Shown here: positions 24,119 through 36,370 of the stretch, in pieces
Layout of the letters: each line of letters begins with the position of its first letter
Position numbering within the stretch: the stretch's first letter is position 1
Assembly: GCA_021904315.1 (NCBI GenBank)
Contig: CM038911.1
Coordinates: 4,933,390 to 4,997,389, forward strand
Direction of reading: 5' to 3'
DNA: 64,000 nt
Source: Sphagnum magellanicum
Lineage: Eukaryota; Streptophyta; Sphagnopsida; Sphagnales; Sphagnaceae
Notes under the pieces: model-generated
What the model saw: only the letters and a program-made list of their open reading frames with translations
Told to the model about the DNA's origin: nothing
Database searches by the model: none
Program-made: the position numbers and the translations under genes

Positions 24119-27100
24119 ATGAATGAAGAGAGTGTGATTGAGAAACTACATAAAATAGCAAAGGAAAAGGAAGCACAGAAGAGTGAGCATAGAAAAACGT
24201 AAGAGGAAGTGGAATTGTTGAGAAGAATAGAAGTAGAAGAGGATTTAAGAAAAGCAGAGTGTGAAGCCATGTTGAATATTTAACCATTGGTAGTAAGGTC
24301 ACCACCGCATTCATCATCATCTTCAGAATGTGCAGAAGGGAAGGTGTATAATGAGAAGATATAATTTGTGCAAATGATCATTCATGATATAGATACGACT
24401 AGAACACATGTAGTTGAGTTCTTGTGTAGAAACAAAAGACATTGGTGTGCAAGAGAATAGACAAGACTAAGAGCTACATCAGTAGACTCGGTGTTAATTG
24501 AATAATCAAAGGAAGACAAAGATGTGGAATAACACTTTGTGGAAACATAAACAACACAAAAGGACACAAGGGAGGAAAACGTCATTGAGATGGAAGCACA
24601 TCTATCCATAGAAGTGCAAGTGGAAGCACAATAATCCACAAAGGTGCAGGTGATGGCAAAAACACAACGAAAGGTGATAAAGATCAAGAGGTGTGAGTTG
24701 GAAGTTGTAACAAAGAGAAGACTTGCAGTCTTGGACAAAACTACACTTCTGGAAAAAAGTATTAAAATTCCAAATCCTGAGTGATTCATATGGACACAAA
24801 AAAACCAAAATTATGATAAACATGTTGAATGGATGGAGAATTAAAAGGATATTGTTAAGGAAGAAAATTGGGCTTCTAAAGCAGGGCTTGTTCTTTTGTT
24901 TCTGATGGATGGGGAAGCATTGATGCCCGATGTCATGTTGGAATTTTTTAACACATTCTTAATCAATCGTGTAGATATTTATTTTGGGCATAAGGATAAG
25001 GTGTATGTCATTAGCAAACAACTGATTGTAGATGTCTTTGGAGTATGTGCAAAAGGGTATATAGAAAAACCAAAAGGGCAAGTTAGTAAATCATTAGTAA
25101 TCCAAGCATTATAAAGTTGTAGATTTGCACCCACAAATTATTTTATAGATTAGTGGAATGCAAAGAGTCTGGGTCTATCATATTTAGTCAAATATCCTAC
25201 CATTATATTTATTATTTATCAGAGGGAGAAGGTATAATATTTTAACAACAAAAATGTTATAACATTGATGAAAGTGTAGAAAAGGGGCAGAAGATAGATT
25301 GGGCACATATTATATTTAATAGTTTGTGTAGTGAGTTAAATTGGTGGTATAAGTATGTCAAGGACAATAAGGGGGATAAGAAAGATGCCTATCAATCTAC
25401 CTTGGTATTGGCAAAAATCTTTTAGTATATGTTTGTGCATCAAAAGGAGAATCCACAAAAACCATCAACCAAGGTTAAAAGAAGTAGGGGGGAGATGCAG
25501 ACAACACTAGAAAATAGAAAGAAGGCTACAATAGACTTTCTAAGAAGTGCTCTTAAGAGGAATAATAAAGTTGAAGAAGGAGGAGCCTTAGGCTTAGGAG
25601 TGAAGAGAGAATAGGAAAGCACAAGTGTAAAGCACAAAAATGACAAGGGGTAAAATGGAACCATTTGAAGTGCCAATAGTGTGATAGGTAGTACCAATAG
25701 TGGTATAAACAACTAGACAAACTATAAAGGTACCACAAATGACATCTCCATAAGAGAGATAGTTGAAAAAGCAAAGGCAGGAGGTACCATAGATGACATC
25801 TCCACAAGAAAAACAACTAAGGGAATAGAGGTAGGAAGTTAAGGGGGAACATGAAACAAGGTTTCTAAAAGGTGAGGAACATCTGCACTTTGATGGGGAT
25901 GTATATGAAGATTGGATGGAGACCATTGTAAGTCCATAACATTCCTAGCATTTACAATAATAATTGCAATAACAACAACAATAGACACATGAAGGTCTAT
26001 AGGCTATTGGATTGTAGTGGAAAGAATGGAGACATAACCTTCTTTTGTAATGTTTAGACTACCAAAACTACATGTACCAATTAGTAAACTAGGATTTACA
26101 TAGGGACATCCATTTGAATTTGGGCTGGGGAGTAGATTGGTGTAGGAGATGGGATCATCTACAGAAGGATCAAAAAATCCTACGACACAAACAAGTACAC
26201 CAAAGTCTGTGGAATAGGAATGCAAGTAGATAAGGTAGCAAAATTATCTGACCATGGCAATTGTGAGTTTGAATATGGGGAATTTGAATTTGGAGGTGAG
26301 TAGTTTGAAGAACATATTAGCTACAAAGGAGAAGGAGAAGGCAGTACTGTAGGTGGAATTGGCTAAGGAGAAGGACTTCTAGAAGGAGTATAAACATAGC
26401 ATATAAATCTAGAGGAAGAACATGGCAAAAAATGAACAGAAGATTAAAACACTCATACAAAAATTATAGGATGAAAATAAGGAGTAGGTTAGCACAACAT
26501 AGATATTATCATAGGTTGAAGAATTGTAAGAGTTAAAGCAGAAGGTTGAAGTCTGGGAAACCACAGAAAGAAAGTGATCAGATGCATTGTTGCTTTATAA
26601 ACCACAATAAAAGGTTTTGGGAGGTTAGGTGGAAGTACTAACTAAGGAAAAGAAGGAAAGGAGAATGTTTTGATAGATTTGGAACAGGTGAATCTAAATA
26701 ATGTTTTTTTACTAAATTTTGAAAAGCTTAGAAAAAAGATAGTAGAGGCAGAAAAGGAGAAGTTGGTGGAGGAAAAGAAGGAGTATTAGAGGAATCTTTA
26801 ACAACTGTAAGCATAATTGGAGGTTGCATAAGAGAAAAGGAAGAATTTGGACCCAATTGGTGTTAAGAAAAGGCTAGAGGATTATGAACATGTGTTGTAG
26901 TACTATATTCTAATGAAGACACAAAACAAGATGAAGGATTCTAAGGTACAATCTGAGGAATGGTGGGAGGTTGTAAAGGAGTATTTTACAAGGGAATTGG
27001 AGAAGAATCTAGCTTAGCGTAGAGTTGATGAAACAATTATATGGTACAAGTTGGAAGTTTATCAAAAGAATTTTCTAGATTTTGTTTGTGGCAATCCAAC

Positions 27101-27483
27101 AAGTACAAAGGCATCAGACAAGATGAGGAGGTTGAAGCAGGGCCCAGCAAAACAGCTTAAGAGGAGGAAGTGCAAATTGAAGAATCATAGATTTTTAGAG
27201 GAAAAATAGTTCAAAAGGAGGAGGTACAAACAAAGAAACCACAAGACCTTATAGGAGGGGGCCAAGAAGAAAACAAACCACATATAATTCAAGAACAAGA
27301 ACAAGTGGAGTCTATTCTAGCAACAAAAGAAGAAGTATCCAAAATGCAACCATTGAAAATAAAACCACCTACTAAGTTAATGGAGAAGGAACTTAGAATT
27401 ATACAGTCAGAGGTGGGTATAGAACCACTAGTTGTTGAACAAGTCAAGACTATAAAGACTATAATGGAGGAGACAGATGCCTA
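24119..27483 (+). pseudogene. Extra 3' reading frame of the Tat-like element, coiled-coil rich
   Basis: From ATG 24,119 one frame continues to about 25,113 without an indel but with ten internal stops (8 TAA, 1 TAG, 1 TGA). It starts with a charged helix (EKLHKIAKEKEAQKSEHRK), passes MDGEALMPDVMLEFFNTF (24,904) and VYVISKQLIVDVFGV (25,003), then continues in fragments. Around 26,340-26,640 a Glu/Lys/Leu coiled coil is readable through about a dozen stops, eight of them TAG. I do not recognise the protein; its place between integrase and the polypurine tract suggests an accessory product of the retroelement. Confidence 0.45.
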
Positions 27484-27551
27484 AAAGGTTGTAGAATATT
27501 TTCATTTCATTTCAGTCATTTTCCAAGGATTTCAAGGATGGAATCCAAAGT

Positions 27552-27564
27552 ACAAAGGGGGTAA
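27552..27564 (+). other. Polypurine tract
   Basis: ACAAAGGGGGTAA lies directly before TGTTAAGGGGG, the probable start of the 3' LTR. A purine run in this place primes plus-strand DNA synthesis in LTR retrotransposons. Confidence 0.6.
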
Positions 27565-28509
27565 TGTTAAGGGGGTAGGATGCTTACATGGTTTGGATGA
27601 ACAAGGCATTTAGGACAAGGATTGTTCATGGAACATTGTTGGTTTGAATTTTGAATTCTTGTTGGTTTTGAATCATGATGATGTGACTTAGGACTGCTTA
27701 AAAGGGGAAAATCTAGGATATAGGAAGGGATTTTTAGAAACATAATTTTGAGGAAGTAAGAACAACTATAAGTACTTTGTAGTAAGAAAATCATAGCTTC
27801 TGTTTTTTATAGATTATAGATTTTATTTGGTTGTTTTGATTTCATTTCCACAGAACATGGAATTTTGCTATAATTCTAATGGACTTTTAGTAATACAAAG
27901 AAGCATAGACTTCTATAGTGATTTCTATGTTCATATTGTTGTGTGAATTTTCTGTTATATCAGAATATGATGAAATGAATTGTAATCTTATTTTGGAGTT
28001 TTTTTATAATGTATTTTAAAGTGCAGATTTTGGTTATATGAAATAATAATGAATCTAGTGTTTTAATGAATGACAAAGTTAAGTGTGTTAGGAATCAAGG
28101 GAAAAATAGTGAATGTATGCATGTGAAGTGCAAATCTATTGTTATAGTAGTGTGGAATAGTTTTGTAGGTATTAAATTTCATTTCTACCAAATGTCTTGC
28201 ATAATTCCAAGTCTATATTTGGTCAGTAGCTAGCCTAATGTCACAATATCTATAATTACTTGGATCAAATTTAGCGCAAAACAAAAATCTCTATACATGC
28301 TTCTAGATTGTTTGATCAAAAGTTTTGCATGTGAAATTTAAATTTCCTGTCAGATAAACATGACAAGCCAATTTTCCACAATAACCTTGACATTTTTAAA
28401 AATGTGTTTCCTTATACTCACACTGGCAACATGTAGCTCATAGACGATACACCATACAAAAGCATGTTTAATATCTTGTATAGTGCCATTTTTTTGGAGT
28501 CATTTAACA
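27565..28509 (+). repeat. Probable 3' LTR of the Tat-like element
   Basis: The start TGTTAAGGGGGTAGG is supported by the preceding purine tract. The proposed end, TTAACA at 28,504-28,509, mirrors the TGTTAA start but may be chance. With no 5' partner found, the length is unconfirmed. Confidence 0.4.
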
Positions 28510-28900
28510 ACGTTCATGGGGAGGATTAGTATTTGTTGGGGTTTGTTTTCCCTTAAGGTGAAAGCATGCTAGGGGTTGAAAAATTGGGTTATCGAACTTT
28601 GTCAAGTTTGGGCCCTATGTAGACCCTATTTACACACGTGAAATTGTGATCATAGGAGAAAACATGCTGGATTATTTTGAAATTCCTTATTTTCACCTTA
28701 CATGAAAGAAGTCATCTATTTCATGATGGAGATAATCTTTTGGGTTTAGTTTTGAAATAAATTTATGTATTGTTAGCACACAAATTTTTGAATGACTCTC
28801 TACCATTGTTGAGTGCACTTGATTTTTTTTAATGTGAGTTTGGTAATTTGTAACTTCCTAGAGAAAATGATAAAACCTAGTTCACAACTTGTACTTTTCT
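28510..28900. other. No gene recognised
   Basis: AT-rich junction between the Tat-like element and the second RING-like gene copy. It contains no motif I can support. Confidence 0.4.
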
Positions 28901-31900
28901 TACCTCCTCCACATCCTTGTGCTTTTAAAAGAAGACATGGAAGGAATTTGTAGAAAATTTTAAACTTTGCGTAATTAGCATGAGCCCAAAATATGTCTAG
29001 ATTCCATGAGATATAACAGTAGAAGAAGTTGCAAAATACTTTGGACCCATTGTTAGTAAAAATGGTCATAGTTATGTTTTTAACCAAGATCCTATGTTGA
29101 TTGAGAAAATTGAAAAATTGTGGATGGTCAATCATCAAAAACACTACGTTCTTATTACAAGGGTGGTGTCTTTGGGATTTGCTAGAAGGGTAACCATGGA
29201 GATGGCAAGAAAGCCAATGAACTGGGTGCTTTATGCGGAATGGAAAAAACAAGAACAACAACATCGACATAAGGGTTTGTTAGAAAACTTGAGTGATGCC
29301 AAGGAAAAGAGAGGTATAAACGATGCAAATCTTCACATTAGTAGTGATTGCACAGAATGTAAATTGGCTATGTTAGAAGAGGTTTTGTGATACATGGACT
29401 TTGTAAACAAATTGGTTCTTGATCTTGAAGCCCAAAAAGGGTTTGCAAGAGATGTTCATGATGATGATTAGAGGGCGAATATGTGGGCCCAAGGCTTGAT
29501 GGATGATCAAATCAATAATTTGAAGCTAGTGACATAAAAGCTTGGCACTTTAGTTTTAACATTGGACACATCAATTTTGGAGTTGGATAAATTGGACAAA
29601 ACTAAGGGTGGTAGGGAAGAATTGCAAAAGAAAGTGGAAGGGTTGCAAAAGAGCATCGAGTACCAAAAGTGCCAAATAGAGGATTATTGTGAACTTGCAA
29701 AAGAAGGGAAAGTGGAGTTTGAAAAAGTTTGCCAAGATTGTGAAATCTTGAATAGTAGGGTTTTGGGTGAAGAAAAGAAAGTTTTTCTTGTTATACAGAG
29801 TCGTGATGCTATTAGAATGTTGTTTTCCAACATTTAGAAAGGATTATTTTATCAAAATATTATTGTAGCATTGCCTTCAAGTTTGGTTGACAAATTAGGG
29901 TTTGAGGAATCTCTATTAATTGGGTTGTGCCCATTTTGTGGGCTTGGATTTGCACCTTTATGGGTAGGCAAAATAACATTTTGCAAGCATGTATATCATT
30001 GTCGGTGTGCTGATTTGCACTTTAGCACTTCCATTAAGTGCATCTAAGTTGGGTGTGAAGAGGACATGCATAAAGTGTGGTGGCATTTTATAGGAATAAA
30101 AAAATCGGGGAGTGCTACAATTTCAAACTAATTTCTAGTGAGGGATTCATCTTCAAAACCAAGACACCCACCCAAACACATAGTTTCAACTTCCAAAGGT
30201 ATAAAATTTTCATATTTGAGTCCAATTTCTATTTGATATTTTTGTAGCAAGCGTAGCTCAAATGTGAAGTTTAAGGATTATAAATGGTAGTTTTCATATT
30301 CATTACAAGTTTATTGGATTTCATTGTTCATGACCAGATTCTAAAATTAGAAGTTTCAAGAAACTTTTGTGACAATAATCCATAAATAACCTTAAGTTTG
30401 AAGGTTTTGGATCCATCCTTGCTTGTTTAATGTTCATTGTTTGCCTTTTGCATCCATAAATGTAACTAGAAGCATTCATATTCATTGCAAGTTTGTTGGA
30501 TTTCCTTGAGTGACAATTTTGGAATTGGAAGTTTGTAGAAACTTTTGCCACAATAGTCCATAATTATAACCCAAATTTTGAAGGTGTTGGATCCGTCCTT
30601 GCTTGATAGTGTTCATACAAGTGTAATTCTTATTGTTTGTCTTTTGCATCCATAAATGTAACTAATAGTCTTCATATTCATTATAAGTTTGTTGGATTTC
30701 CTTGAGTAACCATTCTGGAATTGGAAGTCTAAGAAAAATTTTGCCACAATAGTCCATTTAACTCTAAGTTTGAAGGTGTTGGATCCATCCTCACATAAGT
30801 ACTTTTATTATTTGTCTTTTACATCCATAAATTCCATAGACAACAATCTAGAATTCATGGAAGTCCTTGTGACATGTTTACCACTCCATGGATGTGTTAT
30901 GTTATGTACATAACTATCTATGTGAGTCTTTAGAGGTAGTTAGTTTGGTTGGAATTTTGTAGAAAGTGCATTCTATGTCCCTACTTATGCATATGAGTCC
31001 ATCGTATTAATCAATTTTTACCATAATGTCCATCATATGTGTATAAAGTCCTTAAAACTTCAATTTTCTGGACAATAGTACCTTAGAGATGTTATTAGTC
31101 CATTTGTTCTCCCTAACATTATATAATTCTACATATATTGTCTATAAAAATGCATATGTAGTCGCTATAGTCAAACTTTGCATGTTGTAGTGTCCATAAA
31201 AGTCCATATGAGTAACTTATGAGTTTTGAGTTGTACTTAAATGTCCATCATACTAACATGTTGTTTTCATTTTTTGTGGACATGTTGTATAATGGTTTAT
31301 TTGTCCCTAAAAGTCTTTTACAATGTTTATAGTTCATCTCTTAATTCCTTAGGTCTATATAGAAATGTCAAATATTATTAATTACTTATTAATTACCATG
31401 GGCCATAAATTAGTGCACCCCAAAGCTATCTTGGTTAGTTTGTCAATGTAGGACATCTTAACCTTGAATTGTGATTAATTGCCTTCATAAATAGTCTTGT
31501 GAACCTTTTGCTAGAATGTTAGCCATCTATGTCCCATCTTTCAAATGTTCATTGTTCTATGCCCAAAAGGTCCATTTGTTTGCACCAACACCCAAGATAT
31601 CAATCCAAATGTTGTTAGTTTCCATGTTCTAGATCCCAAAAAAAATGAAGGATTGCAAGGAACTTGTTCAAGTTTCATCTCCCAATAAGCAAATTACCTC
31701 ATTGCATTTGCTAAAGTCCAAATCATATGTTGCTACAAATCTAACCATTAGGAAAGAGTTTAATTTTGTAGAACAAGATGTTGGTGAAGAAAACATTGAT
31801 GGTAGTAGTGATCAGGATGACATTGGTGATGCTGCAACATATGAAAAATAGGAAGAGCATGATCAAGAGCATGATAAAAAAATGAAGAACATGAAGATGA

Positions 31901-32090
31901 ACTTCAACCTACTTCCAAGAAAGCTAAGGTCCCTTCTTCCCAGACACAATGGAAAACCAAGAGTGGAGATCAAGGGACAATAGTATTAAGAATAGGTAAG
32001 AAAAAAACCAAATTGGCTACAAAAAAGACTACCATTACAACAATCATTAAACATACTGCAACCATGAAGAATCGCCAATCACAGTGCTTA
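28900..32090 (+). pseudogene. Decayed spliced gene: coiled coil, RING-like domain, basic tail (copy 2)
   Basis: One frame with few indels runs from about 28,970: EEVAKYFGPIVSKNGHSYVF, then PMNWVLYAEW (about 29,216), a long coiled coil at 29,562-29,837 (LDKTKGGREELQKKVEGLQK), and the RING-like domain at 29,930-30,110 with CPFCGLGFAPLW, CKHVYHCRC and CEEDMHKVWW. Each block aligns with copy 1 at 2.7-4.3 kb on the other strand. The RING exon probably ends at a donor (TTCCAAAG/GTATAA, about 30,199); the next exon likely begins after TGCAAG near 31,658 and encodes an acidic then basic tail (SSDQDDIGD ... GKKKTKLATKK). In-frame stops at 29,388, 29,469, 29,535, 29,835 and 30,045 show it is dead. Family not named; zinc binding is inferred from the Cys/His pattern. 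Confidence 0.55.
30293..30835. repeat. ~190-bp tandem repeat, 3 copies, in the putative intron of copy 2
   Basis: Units start at about 30,293, 30,475 and 30,671 with TTCATATTCATT, followed by AAGTTTGTTGGATTTC, a GGAATTGGAAG segment, ACTTTTGCCACAATAGTCCAT and GAAGGTGTTGGATCC. Periods are 182 and 196 bp. The stretch to about 31,400 keeps scattered GTCCAT words but no clear period. Confidence 0.7.
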
Positions 32091-32651
32091 GAATAAGACC
32101 GCATTTTATGTTGCATATGTTCATGTAGAATTTGCTTCAACGTATAGGCTTGGCAATTGAACATTTCAATTTTTGAAGAATAATTTGAGCATGTATAGTA
32201 CCTAAATTTTTTTAGAAAAACTAGTTTCACTGCAAGGACAATTAGTTTGCTTACATTTGGATTTTGAATGCTGAAACAATTTTATTTTTTAAAAGGGAAC
32301 ATAAAACTTGAAGGAATTTGGAATCTCAAGGTTTGGGCTTATGGCATTGTTGAGTACTCTTTCTATTGAACTAAATTTTCTTTTCCATTCACCTTGATGT
32401 ACCTTCATCCTATTGTTTTGTTCAAACATGTTGCAACTAGAAATGTATTGTCTTTGTAATGTACATTAAAGGGTTTTTTGGAATTTATTTTTCCAAGTTC
32501 ACAATTGGTTCATTAACCTTGACATTTGGTCAATTCAATCTAGGTTCTTACTTCTTTCAAAATTACAACTTGAGTTACAATTTCATGTCATCACATTTGT
32601 TAAGGTTAGTTGTTGTGTAATTGGAGGTTTAGTATTAGATTTATTTGTGAC
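32090..32651. other. No gene recognised
   Basis: AT-rich sequence after the second RING-like gene copy and before the solo LTR. No supported feature. Confidence 0.4.
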
Positions 32652-32950
32652 TTTCATGTTGAGAGTCATAAAGCTCCAGTCAGGTTGAGGACTCGACCAC
32701 GTGCCCAAGACTCAAGAAGTAGGGCAGAGACTCCAGATCAGCCGTAGAGCTAGACGACAGCATAGCCAGGCTGGTAGGACCTTAGCCACAATTGTGTGGT
32801 AGCAGCAGCAGGGTATATAAGCTTAGTGACTCTATCTGCTAAGGATGGAAGTGATTGTGTACTCTTCCAATTATGTGCTACTGTGCTGTGTGTGATCACG
32901 TTGCTGTGCTTGCTCTTGCTGCTGTGTATGTGAATTCCCTCAACATTTCA
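32652..32950. mobile_element. Solo LTR with 5-bp target duplication
   Basis: A 289-bp block (32,657-32,945) starts TGTTGAGAG and ends CCCTCAACA, so its termini are a perfect 7-bp inverted repeat (TGTTGAG/CTCAACA). It is flanked on both sides by TTTCA (32,652-32,656 and 32,946-32,950). There is no internal domain. A TATA-like GGGTATATAAGC sits at 32,811-32,822 in the expected promoter position. Base composition is richer in G+C than the surroundings. This is the footprint of a complete element lost by LTR-LTR recombination. The LTR is not the same sequence as that of the copia element at 45.3 kb. Confidence 0.85.
32811..32822 (+). promoter_or_regulatory. TATA box of the solo LTR
   Basis: GGGTATATAAGC lies about two thirds into the LTR, with a CT/TG-rich downstream segment. 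The strand is assumed from this orientation of the TATA word. Confidence 0.5.
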
Positions 32951-33480
32951 TTCTTTTTGAGTGGTCAATTTGAAAAGTGTTTAATTTTTTCATCCTGGTA
33001 GATAACAATTTGTATGTGGTTATGAGCTCCAAGGATTCTTTGGTGATAGCAAAATGTATCAAATTTGGCAAATTGGAGGTAAAGTAATCTAAAAGTTTTT
33101 TATAAAAGAAGTGAGTGACTAATTGAAAGTTTGTGTGGAAATATGAAGCAAATAAGTTTTTTTTTGTTGTCTATTTTATTATGTTTATAAGATATCTTTC
33201 TATCACAAATAATGTTGCAACAAGAATGTGGAACAATGTAATTAATCAAGTGATTTAATTTAATAAATTGTATTACTATTATGTTTAAATGAATTTCTTC
33301 TCCCATATTGCTGGCCAAGAACATGTAGACAATAGAGCATGATTTATTATGTAGGGGTCAAAAAACATGTTACACACTTTGCACAAATTGTTGAAATGAA
33401 TGGCCTGGGAAAATAGTTGGAATAAAGACATTATAGTTGGTTTTTAACAATTGTTTTCTATCATGGTGTAAGATAGATGA
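32951..33480. other. No gene recognised
   Basis: AT-rich spacer between the solo LTR and the next decayed frame. Confidence 0.4.
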
Positions 33481-33489
33481 TAATGACCA

Positions 33490-34400
33490 TGAATAGACCT
33501 TGTGAGACCTTGGAGCCCTAAATGTCTTTTCAAAGAAAGCATGGATGTCCAGATTTCCAAGGCAATGGAGTGGTACCAATGGTGTAACCAACCTGGGATT
33601 TTTAAAGGCGTGAAAGGGGTCAACAACTTCAATATGGAGGATCCAATGACAAATGAATGGCCAAGAGACTTACAAGTGGTAACATCAATGTAAGTGAACT
33701 CCTAGATGCTTTAAAATATGCTAAGATCAACCATGCGAGAAATTCCTATAATTGGTTTTAGGATGGAGGCAAGGAAAACTTACCACCATCAAAACAAGGA
33801 GGCCCTAGTCCATCACTTGGAAAGCAATGCTCTCTGGGAAGAAATGGCATCCTTGAGTTACACTTTAAGGTATTTGGGTTATTCATAGGAGAAGGTGACA
33901 AATTTTTATGTGATTATGTGGATTGCCTTGCAAAAGATGCAATAGAGCTCCAAGCCCTAAAAACCACTATGAAAGAGTTGAGATCGAAGGAGATGAGATT
34001 GGAAGGTCAAGTAGTGGAGCTTTATAGACTCTAAAAGCAAGAAAAACCTTTGTGGAAATGGAACAAAGGCTCCTAAAATAGATTGCAAAGACTTCAGATC
34101 TTGAAGTTTAAAAGAAATCTTGCTATAAAAATTATTTTGGAAAAAATATGGATTGTGCATGGGCACAAATTCAAGATCTTTAAGAGCAAATACATATGGA
34201 GGTAGAATAATTTGTAGCAAAATTTATGAAATTGAAGTAGAAGATTACCAAATTGGAAGCCAAAGAAGATGAAAGTATAAAGAGGGAAATCCTCTTCAAA
34301 AGGAAGTTGCAAAGCCTGCAAGATCTTGAGACTATTCAATGGTTGAACTTTGCTGCACTAACAAGGAGTTTCAACATCAAAAGCGGGAGCTTAGTATAAA
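33490..34400 (+). pseudogene. Unrecognised decayed coiled-coil frame
   Basis: An open stretch (33,502-33,693) reads KCLFKESMDVQISKAMEWYQ then GVNNFNMEDPMTNEWPRDLQ. After shifts it continues with FLCDYVDCLAKDAIELQALK and KELRSKEMRLEGQVVELYRL near 33,905-34,035, a strong coiled-coil pattern, with a stop right after. The order resembles gag-like or accessory frames of Tat-type retroelements, but I cannot assign it. Confidence 0.35.
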
Positions 34401-36370
34401 GTTCAATGAAGTTACATCATAATCCATCCATTTGTCCAATATTATAAATCAAGTTTTATTTAATTCCTTTTGCATCCTTTGACTCATTGAAAACTTTTGT
34501 ACATGAACTCTTTTACTTTACTGTCAATTGGACTCAACCTTTCAAGGTAGCTTAAGCATCTAATGCATATGTTTTTCTTCAAATCTAACCATTAAAATAT
34601 GAACCCTACTATCTTGAAGAGTAATTTAGAGAAATATTGATGGCTTCAATTTCCATTGATTAACCTTCTCCCAAAGGGAAATAGTATCAGAAGCAAAGGT
34701 AGATGTTATGGCGTTAAACTTGATTTTGTTGTCTAAATAACCCTCAATAAGTCATCTTCAAAGAAACTATGAGAAGTTCCAACCTACAGACTAGGCCTAG
34801 AGATTCCAAATGAGCTTAGAAGCTCATATGTTTTTGATTGTTTGGTTGATCCTGATAGTGATTCTTTTTTAGACATGGACCTCTTTTTAAGTAATCATCA
34901 TCAGATACAACCCATGTTGTTGGTCGCATAGTCCTAAGTACAAATCCATCCAATAAATCATCATTGAATGAATTTTAACTTGCTAGAGTTCCTAATCTTG
35001 ATTATGAACCATTGAAGTACTCCAACAAATCACTAAATAGTTGATATGTTTAAGTATTTGAACACTACTTCAACATCCAATTGCACATAACACCATTCAA
35101 TTGCCAAATATTGAATTATTGGATTTCTAGATATCTACTAATGTTGTATGGTCTAAGGAATTGCTCCTAAGCCCTTTCAAAACTATACATTGTGCCATCA
35201 TAAGAACAATGCATAACAATTCAATCAATTTTGCAAGTGATCAATTGTTCAAATGAAGATGTAAAAAAATACATACATGCAATCTTTGGACCTTTGTAGC
35301 ACCATGATCCAATAATGACAAAAGTCAAAACTTTGCAAGTATTTTTTGGCTAGGATGTAAAGAAAGCCATTCAAATTCTGGAAGTTTTGTACTCACCGAA
35401 CAACCTGTAGCACTTTCCACTTCCATATGTTCATTCATCAAGCTTCACATTTGTGGTTAATAATTGCTCCCCTTTCAATGCATCAACTTCCTCAATTAGC
35501 CATTGAATGAAGTTGATACTTGTTTTGTTATCTAGAGTAAAGGTTAGCACAATTAGCTAAAACAAGGACTCCAAGTGACTTTGAATCAAAACAATCCATA
35601 TTTGTACATCAAAGTGTCCATACTTGATACATTTGTACAACACTCAACCAAGTAGTCCATTTACTCAAGATCATAATGTCCATGGCCATATTGGAACAAT
35701 TTAAGTCCATTCAGAACTTAGAACTTGGAGATTTTCCAACCTTTACAACTATTGCAAATTGTCAAAACCTACAAATTAAGTCCATCCACATCTAGAATTT
35801 AAAAAGAAACTAAAGCTATTAGAACTAAATCCAAAGGCGACCACATGCTAGATTGCCAAATCCATTGGTTGAAAAGAAACTGGTACATGCCTTTTGAACT
35901 TTCATGGATTGAAATGCACATTCACCACAAAACAAGGACTACAAGTGATTTTTAATCAAAATAATACATATATGTATATCAAGTGTCCATACAATACACA
36001 TAGAACATTCAATAGCTAATACATTTAACTTTTTATGACAATCTCTATACCCATATTGAAACTAATAGGTGTTAAGTCCATTCAAATGTCATCCATGTAT
36101 TTTGCACAACCTCACCAATTTGGACAACCAATTTCTAAAGCTAATCATCATGCACCTCCAACACTAAAACATAGATCACACCTTGGAACAAAAATTGCTC
36201 CATTTTAAACACATAGATCTGCATAAGAAATAAAATTTAAAGATACTCAAATTTTCAGACTTGTACATCCAACAGTGACCATTAAAGGATCATCTAGGAC
36301 ATGTAAACCATATTTGTACATCCATATGTAAGGAATTTACTGTGTACATAATACTAATAGATTGATTCAC
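34400..36370. other. No gene recognised; GTCCAT-type degenerate repeats
   Basis: Between 35.5 and 36.35 kb words such as AAGTCCATT, ACATTTGTACA and TCCATAC recur irregularly, a worn tandem-repeat texture similar to 30.8-31.4 kb. No coding or RNA feature is supported. Confidence 0.4.

Larger units (their letters stand above)
16020..28500 (+). mobile_element. Decayed Tat/Athila-like Ty3/gypsy element with extra 3' reading frame
   Basis: Plus-strand gag with two zinc knuckles, protease, RT, RNase H and integrase appear in the normal Ty3 order from 16.2 to 21.6 kb. A foldback element and a TAGG-rich stretch follow. A long, stop-rich but largely unshifted coiled-coil frame spans 24.1-27.5 kb, then a polypurine tract and a probable 3' LTR start at 27,565. 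The 5' LTR was not found. Protein details (GGS protease, FLDDF box) fit the Tat/Athila group, in which extra open frames after integrase are known. The right end is uncertain; TTAACA at 28,504-28,509 is a possible LTR terminus. Confidence 0.7.

Noticed and set aside
16020..28500. A reassigned genetic code with TAA/TAG read as glutamine
   Set aside because: Stops in the Tat-like element do fall at likely Gln positions, but the intact copia frames use CAA and CAG for Gln freely and end at TAG. Cytosine deamination in a dead element explains the pattern more simply.
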